64,000 bases of DNA from Siphonodentalium dalli (taxonomy: Eukaryota; Mollusca; Scaphopoda; Gadilida; Siphonodentaliidae), in the NCBI GenBank assembly GCA_032622095.1, contig CP136062.1:5704001-5768000 (forward strand), given 5' to 3'. The position numbers were made by a program, and so were the translations under genes. Of this stretch, positions 37,001 through 49,659 are shown one piece after another. Below the pieces are notes generated by a model. The model had not been told where the DNA came from, did no database searches, and worked only from the letters and a program-made list of their open reading frames with translations. Every line of letters begins with the position of its first letter. Positions within the stretch are counted from its first letter, which is position 1.

Positions 37001-39625
37001 ACGATATGGACAAATAGCTATTCTATAAAGAAATACACAATTGTTATAGATGGGTTAATACCCGACAGTCAGGGACACTTTACAAAAAGCGACTGAAAAA
37101 TAAATAATGCCATTTTTCAATGTTTGTATTACCCCCTTCCCAATTTGAAGACTAGAACACACCACGGATTGGAACGATATCATCATTGACAATGGACAAT
37201 GGCGAGTTAATTGTACAAGGACGTAAACAATGTAAATAGATGGATTTGGGTTCAGAAAGAATGAGCACTTAACGAAAAGTGACTGGAAAATAAGAAAGGC
37301 AAAATTGTGAGGACCCCTACTTTATTTGAAGTCTTGGAAGACACCACATGCTGAAATGATATGACCCCAATATTAATTGAGGGCTTGACCAAAGGTTAGT
37401 TTTTATCAAATGTTCACTGTTGTGTGTACCCCTACCCCATTTGAGGTCTTGAACACATCATGTACTGAAGGGATTATGAATTCAATATCAACATATATTG
37501 TGGCCGAAACTATGCGATATATAAGTATGTGGTAGTTCTATCCGGAGGTAAGCAATTTATCTGGGAGGGAGATTGTATGGGGAAAATTAGGATGTAATCC
37601 AGTTGGAACTGATTGGATACAATGATATACATATAGTTTCGTTGGAGCTGATTGGACGCAATGCTACACAGATAATGTTGTTTTCGTCATTGATACGCCC
37701 GTCGCCGTGAGATTACAGAAGATCTGGAGGTGGTAAATTTCGCGTTCAGCAGGGTTTCAATGCTTTTCACGAAGTTTTAACAAATGACAGCATTATGGAA
37801 CTCGCTTTGTTTTCGAGATAAATGTCTGAACCCCGTCAACTATTTTAATATTTTCGCGCTGACTGAGTTGCTGTACATAAAAACCACTGTATTCCAAAAA
37901 GTAATTATATGCTTTTTCTATTTGCCACAATGACAGAGAGGGGACGTTTTAATGTGATTACTCAATTGGCCATAGTTCAAACTACTGCATTTCAATCTTA
38001 AACGGGAATGGAGTACTTGTGCATCTATACGTCGGACATGCTGGGTTCTCCAGCTGTCCCTTTTATTGTAATCTCTGTATACCATTATTGGTTTTTTGAG
38101 AATAAACTATTGTTTAGTTGATTGATATGCGACACTTATTGTATGTAATAGCAAATAAAATGCGTTGTTGTTGTAATTTGGGGTCTGGAAGCCTTAACAC
38201 GTCTTTAATCACTTAAGCAATGTCCCCGCGCTCAATTTTCAGCAAAAGAATTATGTTGGGTCCCAGTATGATCAATTGGGAAATTTGGTAAATTTCTGAA
38301 CAAAAATATGTAATTTTTCGACCAAAAACGTGTTTGGGGTAGGTGTAGCTAAAGTCCATTATTTCGCAAATTGTTCTAAATTTCTGTTAACTTCTTTCTG
38401 CACATGCTTGGCAGATAACTGCATCACCATAAGAATTAAATATTTGGGAATTATAACAATATCCATTTGAATCATAATGTTAAAAAAATAATATTTTTGT
38501 GAAAAAGTGCGATTTTTCAGCAAAAAATAAATATTTTGGCTCCAAATGGCAGGAAAATCTAAATTAACCAACACTTTTTTTCATATCAGGTAGAAGTATG
38601 GTAAGATGTAGTAATTTTAACCCCAACAATGTGGGCAAATAGGCTAGGACATAGCCACAGGGCTCGCTTTACCAAAATCGTTAATTTCTGGAAAAAGTCA
38701 CTGGAGGGTATCGCTCATCGTCGATTTGACAATAGCCTCCACCTATTCCGTTATTTTTCAATTTTTGTCAAATTCTTTCTACTTGTGTTGTCCAGATAAC
38801 TACTGAGCCATATGTTATATAGTTGGTCATGTTGTTTATAACAAAGGTTTTAGTACTTAACATCGATGTCAATGCATGCAAAATTAACTGTTATCAATAA
38901 AATAATTGTTGTTGTTGTAACTGGGGGTCTAAAAGCCTGAACACATCTGTAGTCGATTAAACGGCATCTCTGGACAACACTGTCAGTACAAGATTCACAT
39001 TGGGTCCCATTCAGATCAATTCAAAAATGTTTGTAATGACATTATCAAAAATATGTATTTTTTTCGACCAAAAACGTGTTTGGGGGAGGGGTAGCTAAAA
39101 TCCAATATCTCGCAAACCGCTCAAAATTGTTGTTAACTTCTTCCTTTATATGCTTGTTAGATAACTACTACACCATATGACCTAAATATTTCAATATTAT
39201 TGCAATATACGTTTGAATGATAATGTTCGAAATATCTAATTTTTTTGAAAAAGAGTGATTTTTCAATAAAAAAATATATGTTTCGGCTCCAAATGGCACG
39301 AAAATCCAAATTAACCAACACTTCTTGCATATCAGGTACAAATATGGTATGCTGTAGTCATTTTAACACCAACAATGTGGGCAAATAGCTTAGGACATAG
39401 CCGCAGGGCTCACTTTACCAAAATCGTTAATTTCTGGGAAAAGTCACTGGTGGGTATCGTTCATCGTCAATTTGAGAATAGCCACCACCAATTCCGTTAC
39501 TTTTCACTATCATTTTCGCAAAGAGTATATATTTCTCCTTTCAATAAAGTTAGTTTTAACTTGTTCTACCGTGGGTAGGGGTATCTCGAAAACTAGAGCT
39601 CTTTTTCGATTTGGCCGCTGCACTA
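34032..39625. mobile_element. 5.6-kb TIR element inserted in satellite DNA
   Basis: The left end TAGTACAGCGGCCAAA mirrors the right end tttggccgctgcacta (allowing one change). Further inward, ccctacccacggtagaac at 34,066 pairs with gttctaccgtgggtagggg at about 39,563-39,580. Extended arms pair 34,030-34,900 with 38,150-39,600. The right arm contains two tandem copies (~770 bp) of the motif block with aaaacgtgtttggggnagg. ATG flanks both ends (34,029-34,031 and 39,626-39,628). Joining the flanks restores tagcccatgcgaatggatt, which matches the intact satellite sequence at 49,815-49,833. No transposase is present. Confidence 0.85.
35060..37500 (+). repeat. ~190-bp satellite inside the TIR element
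   Basis: About twelve degenerate units repeat gaacacaccatgaaccga, then gatatgctctcaatattaac, then atggatgggttggttcccga, then cactttacaaaaagcggctg, then caaagaagaaggcgaat. Examples of the cacttta block are near 35,392, 35,780, 35,970, 36,140, 36,310, 36,530 and 37,080. The 154-codon frame at 35,705-36,169 is made of these units. Confidence 0.85.
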
Positions 39626-39628
39626 ATG

Positions 39629-40945
39629 CGAATGGATTTTGTAGAAATATTTAGTCACACAAAGAGTAAAATCCAAATTGGCCATTGGTGGCCATATTTT
39701 TTTGCCGAATGACCCCAAAATGACTCATACCCATCAAGAGGTCACCCTGATGATCCATATGAAGTTTGGTGATGATCAGATCAGGGATGTGGTATGTAGG
39801 GTGTGTCAAAGTATTTAGTGATGCATAGAGTAAAATCCAATATGGCTGCCGGCGGGCATGTTTTTTGGCCGAATGACCCCAAAATGACTCATACCCACCA
39901 AGATGTCACCCCGGTGATCCATATGAAGTTTGGTGATGATCGGATCAGGGATGTGGTCTGTAGGATGTGTCAAAGGATTTAGTGATGCAAAGAGTAAAAT
40001 CCAATATGACCACCAGCGGCCATGTTTTTTGGCTGATTGATCCTAAAATTACTCGTTTCCCATCTACATGTAAATGTCAACATTCATGACAAATTTTATG
40101 ATGATCAAACAAACAGTACGGCCTGTAGCCCGCGCCAATGGATTCAAATTTGAAATCCAACATGGCCACCAGCGGCCATGTTTTTTGGCCGAATGACCCC
40201 AAAATGGCTCGTTCCCATCTACATGTCAATTTCAACATTGAAGACAAATTTCATAAAGATCCGACCAAAGATACGACCTGTAGACCGCGCGAAATTATTT
40301 AGTGATGCAAAGAGTAAAATTCAAGATGGCTGACGGTGGCCATATTTTTTGGCCAAATGACCACAAAATGAATCGTTCCCATCTAGAGGTCACCCCGATG
40401 ATCCATATGAAGTTTGGTGATGATGGGATCAGAGATGTGGTCTGTAGGATGTGTCAAAGGATTTAGTGATGCAAAGAGTAAAATCCAAGATGGCCACCAG
40501 CAGCCATGTTTTTTGGCCAAATGACCCCAAAATGACTCATTCCGATCTACATGTCAATGTCAACATTCATGACAAATTTCATAATGATCTGACTAAAGTA
40601 AGGACTTGGAGCCTGTGCTTTAGTCATGCAAAGAGTAAAATCCAAGATGGCTGCTGGTGGCCTTGTTTATTCGGCCGAACGACCCCAAAATGACTCATTC
40701 CCATCTACATGCAATTATTAACATCCATGAAAGATTTCATGATGATTAGACAAACAGTACGACCTGTAGACCGCGCCAATTGATTTAATTTTGAAATCAA
40801 AGATGGCCGTCAGCGGCCATGTTTTTTGGCCAATGACCCCAAAATGACTCATTCCCATCTACATGTCAATGTCAACATTCTTGACAAATTTCCTAAAGAT
40901 CAGACCAAATGTACGACCTGTAGCCCGCGCCAAAGGAAATTGTTG
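39629..40945 (+). repeat. ~160-bp satellite array, part 2
   Basis: Eight monomers with aatccaagatggcc-type boxes at about 39,670, 39,835, 40,008, 40,158, 40,321, 40,483, 40,641 and 40,797; spacing is 150-173 bp. Same orientation as part 1, so both are halves of one array. Confidence 0.9.
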
Positions 40946-41721
40946 ACGGACATACATGTACATGTACACACGCACGACGGATGCCACCCCATGGCAATAG
41001 CTCAAACTTACAAAGTAAGATGAGCTAATAATGAATATGTGATGTGTCGCATTTAATGAATTGGCAATGACATGATGACAGTGGTATGTAAACGGTCACT
41101 GCCGTTCGGTTATGATAACACGGTCTACAGGTATTAGCGGGTTGTCACACCAGACGTTGAAGAACATTATGATATATGTCCATGAGGATCTTTCTAAAGG
41201 TCGGGTAAGTGTTGGCGCTGGGTATTGTGTTAAAATAGTCACATCCATGATCCATTAAAACCGCCATATTTAATACAGAATTAATATTATAATAATCAAA
41301 CCTTGTTCTTATACAAATCATAAATACATGTACCACATTAATTTCAGCATGTTGTTATCATAATGTTATGTTAGTACTTTGTGTTACATTGTTTGTAAGC
41401 AAAAGTCATCTTACGTAAACAAACATTACATGTACATGTACATGTATGTAAAGAGTATGCGATAAGCAAAACACTCAACACCGAGTAGACCCCCACTGCA
41501 TGTACATGTACTAGTACCAGTATATGAACTTTTGTTGTTTGTTTACAACATACTGCATTACTGGTATAGCCAATAAGCTAAATCTCATATTTTGGTGTTG
41601 AATGGGTTACCATCAATCACTCTCGACCTAATCAATCGCCACGTTGTCTGAAAGTGATTTGCTTATCGCTCACTATTTACATGCTGTATATATACAAACG
41701 CTCCGTAGAAAATAACGCATT
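40946..41721. other. No gene; ACATGT-rich sequence
   Basis: No reading frame of interest. A run of acatgtacatgtacatgta lies at about 41,427-41,447. Confidence 0.5.
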
Positions 41722-41729
41722 CATAATAG

Positions 41730-42560
41730 CAGAGGCGGACTGGGCCAAGAAACCGGCCCGGGAAATTAATATAATACCGGCCCATCTGTTTGGGGGGGGG
41801 GCGTCCACAGTCCACCTTGGAAAATTCCAACTGCACCCCCCCCCCTTTCATAAACCATGGTTCTATATATTCCCGGTATGAGACCATTCAGATATTTTTA
41901 CCTGAAAAATTGCATAAAATCTAACATCTAGCGGTCAAACTCCAGACAAATGCACACGGCTACGGACAAGAGACCAGGACACACCGGGCTGTTCTGCCTG
42001 TTCATGGTTGTTCGGCCCGGGGTGAGAACATTTTGAAAACTATACAAGAAAATCTCGAATCCGATAAACTAGACTGGCATCAACTGAAGCGTTCCTATTT
42101 TCTTGTAAATTTCAATTGGGGAGGGGTGCGTAAGAATTTTTTGGGATTTATAGCTGGGAGTTACCGTTAAAATCTCGAGATTAATGGGGTCTTTACGTGG
42201 TGTTACATGATGCCGACAAGTTCATTTAATGTCAAAATTACGATTAGCCAATTCGGCTGGTTAAACAACACATGTGGCGGCCCACGTCCGGAATTTTCCC
42301 GGTCTCCCGATCGGCCATGCAGTCCGCCTCTGCCCTCATGAATTTATGTGAGAAGAGTACCATCTTATTGGATACACGGCTGGTTAAACAACACATGTGG
42401 CGGCCCACGTCGGTTTCATTTGCGGCCCAAGTTGTGGTTGGGCGGCCCAAACACATATACCGCCACCCAAACCGAAAAAAAACCCCTCGGATTCTCGCTT
42501 GATAGAAAATCACGTGGAATCAGAAATTTCCCGGTCTCCCGATCGGCCAGTCCGCCTCTG
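41730..42560. mobile_element. Non-autonomous hAT transposon, 831 bp
   Basis: The perfect 8-bp target duplication cataatag lies at 41,722-41,729 and 42,561-42,568. Ends are CAGAGGCGGACTGG and CCAGTCCGCCTCTG. An 8-bp duplication with CAG...CTG ends is the hAT signature. The inside holds a second partial end, gcagtccgcctctgcc at 42,319-42,334, and a doubled ctggttaaacaacacatgtg (about 42,258 and 42,380). It appears to be a composite or internally duplicated copy. No transposase. Confidence 0.9.
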
Positions 42561-42679
42561 CATAATAGGATCAATATTCACACTATTAGTATATTCTTGA
42601 GGAAACGTTCATAATTTGGTAACTGTTATTTCTAAATTATTATTTATTACATGTATATATGTACATATACAGTAGCTGA

Positions 42680-42905
42680 TGTGCCTGGCTTCATCCAGGC
42701 TATTTAGGGAACAACGTTGCCTACCGGTATCAATGTATGAGTATATATCGAGGTCGCAGTCACGGACACAGTCGCACATGAAATTATACCTACCCATATA
42801 GTTTCCGGGATGTACAGTAGACATTTGGTACATTACCAAATTTTAGCCAGATCAGTTGTGCAGTTTTCGAGTCTATAACACACAGACAGCAATTCCAAAA
42901 TATAA
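42680..42905 (+). mobile_element. SINE/LINE-tail-like repeat
   Basis: Contains cgaggtcgcagtcacggaca, catgaaattatacc, agttgtgcagttttcgagtc and tataacacacagacagc, then a short ATATAAT tail. The same series recurs at 43,722-43,873, and its first part near 43,060-43,130. The 3' (aca)cagacag end is typical of LINE-mobilised SINEs. Confidence 0.5.
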
Positions 42906-43333
42906 TATAATATAATAGACCAAGTGATGTGACTGACTTCTTCCGCTCTATTTTGGGATTTCTCTATGATCGTCTCCGTTTGGACAAAATATACAGCATC
43001 TGGACAAACGATCAGTCGAGGTCCAGAAACATATGAGCGTATGTGTGCTACCAGTACCGTAGGTCAATGTCAAGGACAGTCGCATCATGTGAAATTAGAC
43101 AGGTCTGTCCATATTGTTTCCAGGATGAAAGAAGCCTACATACACAGCTTTCATGATTAGCTACTGGTACGGCAATCAGCATTGCCGAAGCAATTTGCTG
43201 CAGAAAACTGGACCATAGTGTTGCCGTAGCGGATTGCCGAAGCCAAACAATCTGAATTAAAAGGGCTGCATAAATGTACCAATCAATTGGTTGAGGTCCA
43301 GACACATGCCAATAGTATACCGGTATGAGCATA

Positions 43334-43712
43334 TACCCCGCTGGACAAATCAAGTGTCCATTGGCACCGCAGTGTATTTGCCATTCGGCCGCGGTGTCAG
43401 AGTTTGTAACTGCAGTTGAGCACCGTGGCCGAATATCAAGTACACTGCGCCGTGACTGCGGCTGAAAGGCAACTACACAGCGGCTGAATGGCATGTAAAC
43501 CGTGGTTAGATTTCTTATTTGTATCATCTTTTTTCAGTTTAATGACGTACACTGTGGCAACCACACCATGGCCGAACGGCAAGTACCGTACACCGCGGCC
43601 GAACTGTAGTTAGCCGGTGGAGCCGCGGTGTAGTTGCATTTCAGCTGTGGTGGCAACGCTGACCACACTGCGGTTAAGTGGACACTTGCTTTGTCCAGCA
43701 GGGTACCTACAT
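43334..43712. mobile_element. ~375-bp inverted-repeat element, copy 2 of the window
   Basis: Ends are taccccgctggacaaatcaa (left) and gctttgtccagcagggta (right), with gtgtcca mirrored inside. The body is made of degenerate GC-rich units (ccgcggccgaa, ggcaactacacc). Copies: start of the window (right end deleted) and 50,993-51,369. No target duplication could be assigned. Confidence 0.7.
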
Positions 43713-43873
43713 GTACATGTATATGCGCGAGGTCACGATTAAGGACATGGTCACTCATGAAATTGGACCCGCTCATTTCTGGGATCAAAGTAGACATATA
43801 ATACATGCACATACTAAATTTTAGTGGGATAGATAGTTGAGCAGTTTTTGATTCTATAAGACCCACACACAGA
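43713..43873 (+). mobile_element. SINE/LINE-tail-like repeat, second copy
   Basis: Same family as 42,680-42,905: cgcgaggtcacgattaagga, catgaaattggaccc, gttgagcagtttttgattct, ataagacccacacacagaca. It lies immediately after the ~375-bp element. Confidence 0.5.
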
Positions 43874-43880
43874 CAGAAGT

Positions 43881-45050
43881 CAGTCCTTCGATTTTGAGGC
43901 GCGAAATTCCGCTTGCCAAGGCGCGCAGATCTAAAACCCAGCAAGTTATTAAATACGCACGCCGAAAATTTCAAATGCGCACCTCGAAATTTGCAACCAG
44001 TGAACGAGATTTTAACAAACAAAACACACCAATGGTTAAACGCCGACAAGACTATTCACCATGTATCTTTCTCAGCAGTGATACGATTAGGATTACACTT
44101 CCGAGTTTGAACCTTTAGGTGGGCACTGAATGGAATCAGGATAGGCAGGTCCGGTCTGCGCATGCGCAGTTTTTAATGTAATAATATTTTGTCTAATAAA
44201 ACTGAGCGGAACGACTTAACTAAAGTTCCGTAAACCATACGGTCAATTTGATCAGCTTGACAATGCATTGTGCGTGTTTGACCCAAACTAGAACAGTTGT
44301 GGAAGTGTTCGATCCTCTTGTCGTGCGCGTCAAAAAATGACACATGCATAGGCCGGACCTGCCTATCCAGATTCCATTCAGCCTTTTCTGAAACTTTAAG
44401 CGAGTCTGATGAGCATGCGCTCTCAGACGCGGAAGTCGACAAATTAGGTTGGCGATTATCGCAATACGATAGGGGAACACTCCGACGTTCGTACTCAGAT
44501 ATCACCAATTTGTTTACCTACCGTAGCTTGCCTGTTCTGGGTTTCACAGGAAAATGGCTAATTTGATTCTGTTTGTTGTTACATGTATATATATATATCA
44601 CCTCGTTTATTATTCTTTTAAGTTTTTCATAAACATAAAATAAAACAAGCCGAAGATGATTTGTTTAAAACTTCTGAACCATGAAACTGGCGATGTTATC
44701 AGAGTACGTTATACTTGTGATAGTTACGTTACGCACAATGTGTTCCCCTATCGTATTGCGATTATCGCCAACCGACTAATTACCATGATCAGATTCACCG
44801 GGATTGTTGATGTTATCATCATGTGGACTAAATGTACAATATAAACAAATGTTTTTATTTCTATTTCTGTTGCCACACTTGGTATTAAACGTATGCATAC
44901 CAATATACCATTATACTTGTGTTTGTCTTTATTCAGTAATAATTTCATCGATGTTAATTTGAATTGTGCTCCCTCAAAAAAGGCGCGCGCAAATCCCAAA
45001 AGCTCCGAGCGATATATCGGGCACCTACGTTTTCCAAATTCGAAGGACTG
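43881..45050. mobile_element. 1,170-bp TIR transposon with 7-bp duplication and visible empty site
   Basis: CAGTCCTTCGA starts the element and TCGAAGGACTG ends it. cagaagt lies on both flanks (43,874-43,880 and 45,051-45,057). The paralogous repeat at the start of the window has a single uninterrupted cagaagt at 307-313, which is the empty site. Inside are two further inverted pairs: 44,126-44,160 with 44,350-44,386 (ggataggcaggtccgg and its complement) and 44,447-44,480 with 44,740-44,775 (cgcaatacgataggggaaca and its complement). A 7-bp duplication is unusual; P-like or Dada-like mobilisers are possible. No transposase. Confidence 0.88.
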
Positions 45051-46050
45051 CAGAAGTTCCAAAAAAGAACCAACGTCAAATGAACGACGATAAAAAACAA
45101 CTAACGAAAAAACACACTGGCTGACGGATGGTGGCAAATGCCCGATAAATGACGATGACAAATGACAAAAAACAACAAAGTAAAATACTGACCGACAACG
45201 AAAAATGACTGATGACGAAAAACAAACGGCCAATGACTAACACGATATCGAACGATCGATGACCAAAAATTACTGATGACGAAAAAACAAACGGCCAACG
45301 ATAAACACAATGTCGAATGATCGACGACAAAAATGTCTGGACGACAAACACATCGACCCAGGCCTGCAGGTTTCAAAATTATGTGTAACCTATGGTACAT
45401 GTATTTTTCGTTCGCCTGGTTTGTGCTTTAATAGGCAATCCTAGTCGAAAATCTACGGGATATAATGTACCCTGCTGGACAAAACTAGTTTCCACTTAAC
45501 CACAGTGCAGTTAGTAATAGTATTGCCACCGTGGCCAAAATACAGTTGGGTCGCAGTGTACTTGCAACGAAAAACACGACTGATGACAAATAAACAAAGG
45601 ATGAAAACGAATGACCAACAATAAACACGACGACAAACTACCAAGGACGAAAAACGATAGTCGATAGACGACAACCAAACAGGAATGACGACAAACGAAC
45701 ACACTGACTGTGGCACTGACGACAGTAACGAATGACGACAAATTGTCAAATGATGAAAAACGATTAAATGAATAACATTAAATCAAAATTTAATTTTTTA
45801 AGCAAACAGACCTACCTTTAAAAAACTTGGATTTGAATAAAAATGCCTCGATCCAGGACCATGTATGTGTTCACAACAGCACCGCCAAAATCTTCCTCAG
45901 ATATCACTTCCTTGAATTGTAATCAGTTATGGACTGATTGAATCACACATGATAAGACGGTAACTATGAATTAGGAAACATACTACAATTGCAATAGGCC
46001 TATACATTGCACGCCGCAACACAGAATTCTTTCCTTGAAATTGAATCGTT
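45051..46050. repeat. Composite dispersed repeat, copy 2 (continuation)
   Basis: Continues the match to 314-1,300: aaaaacaactaacgaaaaaa, gtttcaaaattatgtgtaac, cgacaaactaccaaggacga and taggaaacatactacaatt all recur. Minus-strand frames are simple-repeat products. Confidence 0.8.
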
Positions 46051-48806
46051 TGATTTTTTAAAATTTCCATGATGATGAACTTGAAGCTATACATGTACAG
46101 TTCAAACAATACATGTATCGTATTGCGTCATACATGATTACATGTGCAGGTAATGATGGATAATTCCGTGCTTTTTGCAAATACAGTGTGCATGTACCTT
46201 ACATCAAACTCTCTAGTGACCTACCGGCACATGTACGGTACAGGGGCGGATCCAGAATATTTGAAAAGGGGGGGCACCATTAATATCTAGGCATATATGA
46301 TGCATAGCATCACCCGAGCCGCAAAGCGGCGAGCGTGGGAGAGCACAAGAACGGGGATCCCCCTCTCGTATGGGTGGGGGTACTGGGAACCTCTCCCGGC
46401 AATTTTTATTTTACATTCAAAACGATGAGTTTTCCTGTTTTCGGTGTCCATTGAAAAATCAATCAGATACTGATATTAAAATAATTATAAAAGGAATAAT
46501 TTTGAGTTACATATATAAACATGCACGCATAAAACACAAATCTCAGTTTATGAAGATTATATTTAGTTAGTGGCAATTAAATTTACTCGTATCAATGGAT
46601 GTATCGATGTTACATGTACATTATTACACCAGGACTGGGTACATGTACATCACACGAGTGGGCAGTACTTTATAAACATGGTCATACGGTATGCTATATG
46701 GAGAGTCGTACAGTGCATGATATAAGATTAAAGCTCCTGTGGTTTCACATCAGTGATATGTCCTCAATATATATGGCAGGGATGTACGTGTCAACACTGC
46801 GGATTACTAGTATGTGTTCAAAATACTACAAATTGGTCAGCTTATTACGCCACATCGTAGTGTTGTCTGGTAGAGAGATTTTGAAATTGTGTGGAACAAT
46901 TATGTCTGTGGTGCAGACTTCAGTGGGCTAATAGATTTTGTTTTTGTACCTTACTCAAATCGTACCGATAATTACGATAGTACGACAAAGATTAGCACAT
47001 GTGTTTACGTCACCGGTGTAATTGTGGGGACATGTTTCTATTATGAAGATTTGCTATCCCGAAGGTCTGCTATTCCGAAGGTTCTCTATTCCGAAGGTTT
47101 TTGTTATTTTTAGGTTAATTCTATATTCTAAAGTATTGAGACTAATTTGAGAGGGTTCATTTTCACAAAGATTCTTTTTATGGAGTGTGCGCTCACATCC
47201 GAACTGATCCTGCGCGCACACCGATACAGATACAGGAGGAAATAACTTAACTTAGAACATTAAATATGATTTTGTTTTGTTTTCGCGGGTTTTCTTGAGA
47301 TTTAATGTCATTACGTGGGCCCATACCGTTGAATTCTTGGCATATAATATGAATGTTGTGGTATATATGGACCCTCCCGCATTGGGACATGACACATGTA
47401 CAGTTGTTCAGGGACGTGGCTAGAGGGTCTCCGTTGGGGGGGGGGGGTGTCCACCTTGTAATTATATAGCTGCATGCTTACAGCTACCGTAGTTCAATTT
47501 GTGCGATGGAATGGGCCCAGGGGCCACCGGTTCGACCATATGGTTTGGGCCGGTGCATTGGATAAATATTTCAATTAAATCCTCCATACTATCAAATGCT
47601 CAGACTATATACCAAGGTATATGTTGTATTGGCATATCCCAAAGTGTAGCAGTCTCAATTATATTGCTACATACATGAACATGTATATATAGATGGAATT
47701 TACATTTGACACCACAGTTAGAATTGCTATATCTATGTTTCTAGAAAAACTGTTTTTTGGGTGCCTAAAACTTGGCGCAGGGCCAGATATTTTCCGACGC
47801 CCAGAAACAAAATGTCGACATAATTAGTTCGTTCTGCATGGCGAAAATAGTCCACGTCACGGGATGTTTGTTTCGCCATTACTTGGATATACATCCATCC
47901 AAAGTTGAAATAATTGTACTTGTATCAGATTACGTTTGTATACATGTACATGTATATATGCATGTATGTCGGAGGGTTCAGGAAAACAGTGACGGATACA
48001 AGGTGGAAATTTTGTGTTTTTCAGTTTTGGGGACCCACCACCCCGGGAGGGTAAGTTTATTCCACCCAGGTCTGGGACACCCACCCGAAAATGTAAGTTT
48101 TTTAAACCCAGGTCTGGGACACACACCCCCAAAATTGATGAAAATTTTGTAAATTCTAATAAATAATGTGTTGTTGGCAGGGTAAGGGTCAGTCATTGTG
48201 TCTGCACCTGAACTGACAAAACGCTGATCAAGTACACCCTAACAAAATAAACAAACAAAGCATATGCCAACAAAACCAGTGACAAAACCTTTAAAAATCC
48301 AAATATTTATGGTTATAAAGGTAAAATACCCACTTTAACAGATAGTTGTGTTCCTTATTAGAAATAGGTTAAAATATGTGCATGTGTAAAGTAAAAGCAC
48401 CATCAATTTGATTAAATAATCACAGTTCCAGTCCTCTCCCTGTGGGAAATCACTGGTGAGCAATGAGGAGCTCCCCTTAAAATCATTCTAGGCGAGTGGC
48501 AAGTAGCTCTCCTACAAAATGTCGAGGCGAGTAGTATCCCAGCAGGAGATGCCAAAGGCATCTCCCGAAGGCCTGAGGGGGGAGAGTACGGGAGGGGTTC
48601 TGGGGCCATTCGACCATGTATTTCGACAACGTGGTCACTGTATTTATCGTTTATTCAATATCTTTACCGATATCATTAATACAAACAAATGAGGCCAACG
48701 GTTTTTCGGCTTTTTGACAGCAAATCAATCTAATGGGTCATACATTTTGAATTAATTCCTCGACCTATTTTAGTAAATGGCGCATATAATAAAAAGAAAA
48801 CCTTCT
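46051..48806. other. No gene; transposon ends and small tandem repeats
   Basis: caggggcggatccag at 46,240-46,254 and cagggacgtggctagagg at 47,409-47,426 look like single hAT-type ends without a visible partner. ctattccgaaggt recurs three times at 47,050-47,100. A doubled cccaggtctgggacac unit lies at 48,065-48,125. The 126-codon frame at 47,772-48,152 is not supported as a gene. Confidence 0.5.
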
Positions 48807-48951
48807 TGTTTTGAGTGAATACTGGGATTATCATTACATCATTAGTGGTCACAGTGAGATACTGGAAACATCACTTAGGCCACTCATAATGATTCCAGTA
48901 TCTCACTGTGACCACACATGAGATACAAGTTTCCGGTATTCACTCAAAACA
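48807..48951. repeat. 145-bp hairpin MITE
   Basis: tgttttgagtgaatactgg is mirrored by ccggtattcactcaaaaca, and ggtcacagtgagatactgga by tccagtatctcactgtgacc. The arms take up most of the length. No coding content. Confidence 0.85.
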
Positions 48952-49659
48952 TGCAGATATCCTCTATGTATAATAATTTAAAAAGCCATGATGAACCTGG
49001 ATGAACTATGAGAAAAGATGAGAATGGATTTGTTTTTGTTGCAATTTTTTTCCTCGACCAAAACCGGACCCACCTGGAAAATTGTGGACACAAAATTTAA
49101 ATATTGAGCCCCCCTCACTTGTATGCACTACTATATGAATCTGATTGTTTCAATTCATTTTGAAGCTGTAGTTTGTCTTAGAAATTATTTTGGAAAAAAA
49201 TTGCATGACATCAGAAAAAATCTGAATTCCGGGCTCGGGGACACCTAAACACCCGGTCCTTGTATCCTGTAATTTTTTTCCGACCCCACCCCCTGTGTAT
49301 GTTAGCAATATTAAGTGCAGAAACTTTGGCGCTCGGAGACAAATGGCGGCCGGACACGTCCCAAAAAAATCTTGCTATGGCGAAAATAGAGGGGGCGCGC
49401 CCCGAGGCGCCGGATGGTAGATCGGCCCTTGCACCGCATGTACATGACAAATTGTTTTTTTTTAAACCACTTTTAGAAAATTCACGGATAGCGCACATCC
49501 TTAATTATGTGTATTTGACTCATCTGACATGTACAAGTAGATAACTACGGAAATTTTAATCGATTATCGGCTTTATTAACATTCATCGATTATATGATTA
49601 ATCGTGGCAATCCTAGACGGATACTTGAACACAACTAATAAGCGTCAATTTTATTTGTG
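48952..49659. other. No gene recognised
   Basis: Chance frames on both strands at 49,211-49,544 overlap each other and show no domain. Confidence 0.5.

Noticed and set aside
43048..45400. Long minus-strand frames rich in Phe, Ser, Val and Cys
   Set aside because: They are antisense translations of gacgaaaaa-type simple repeats and occur again in copy 1.
47772..48152. 126-codon frame
   Set aside because: Ends in a short tandem repeat, has no domain, and overlaps equally long frames on the other strand.
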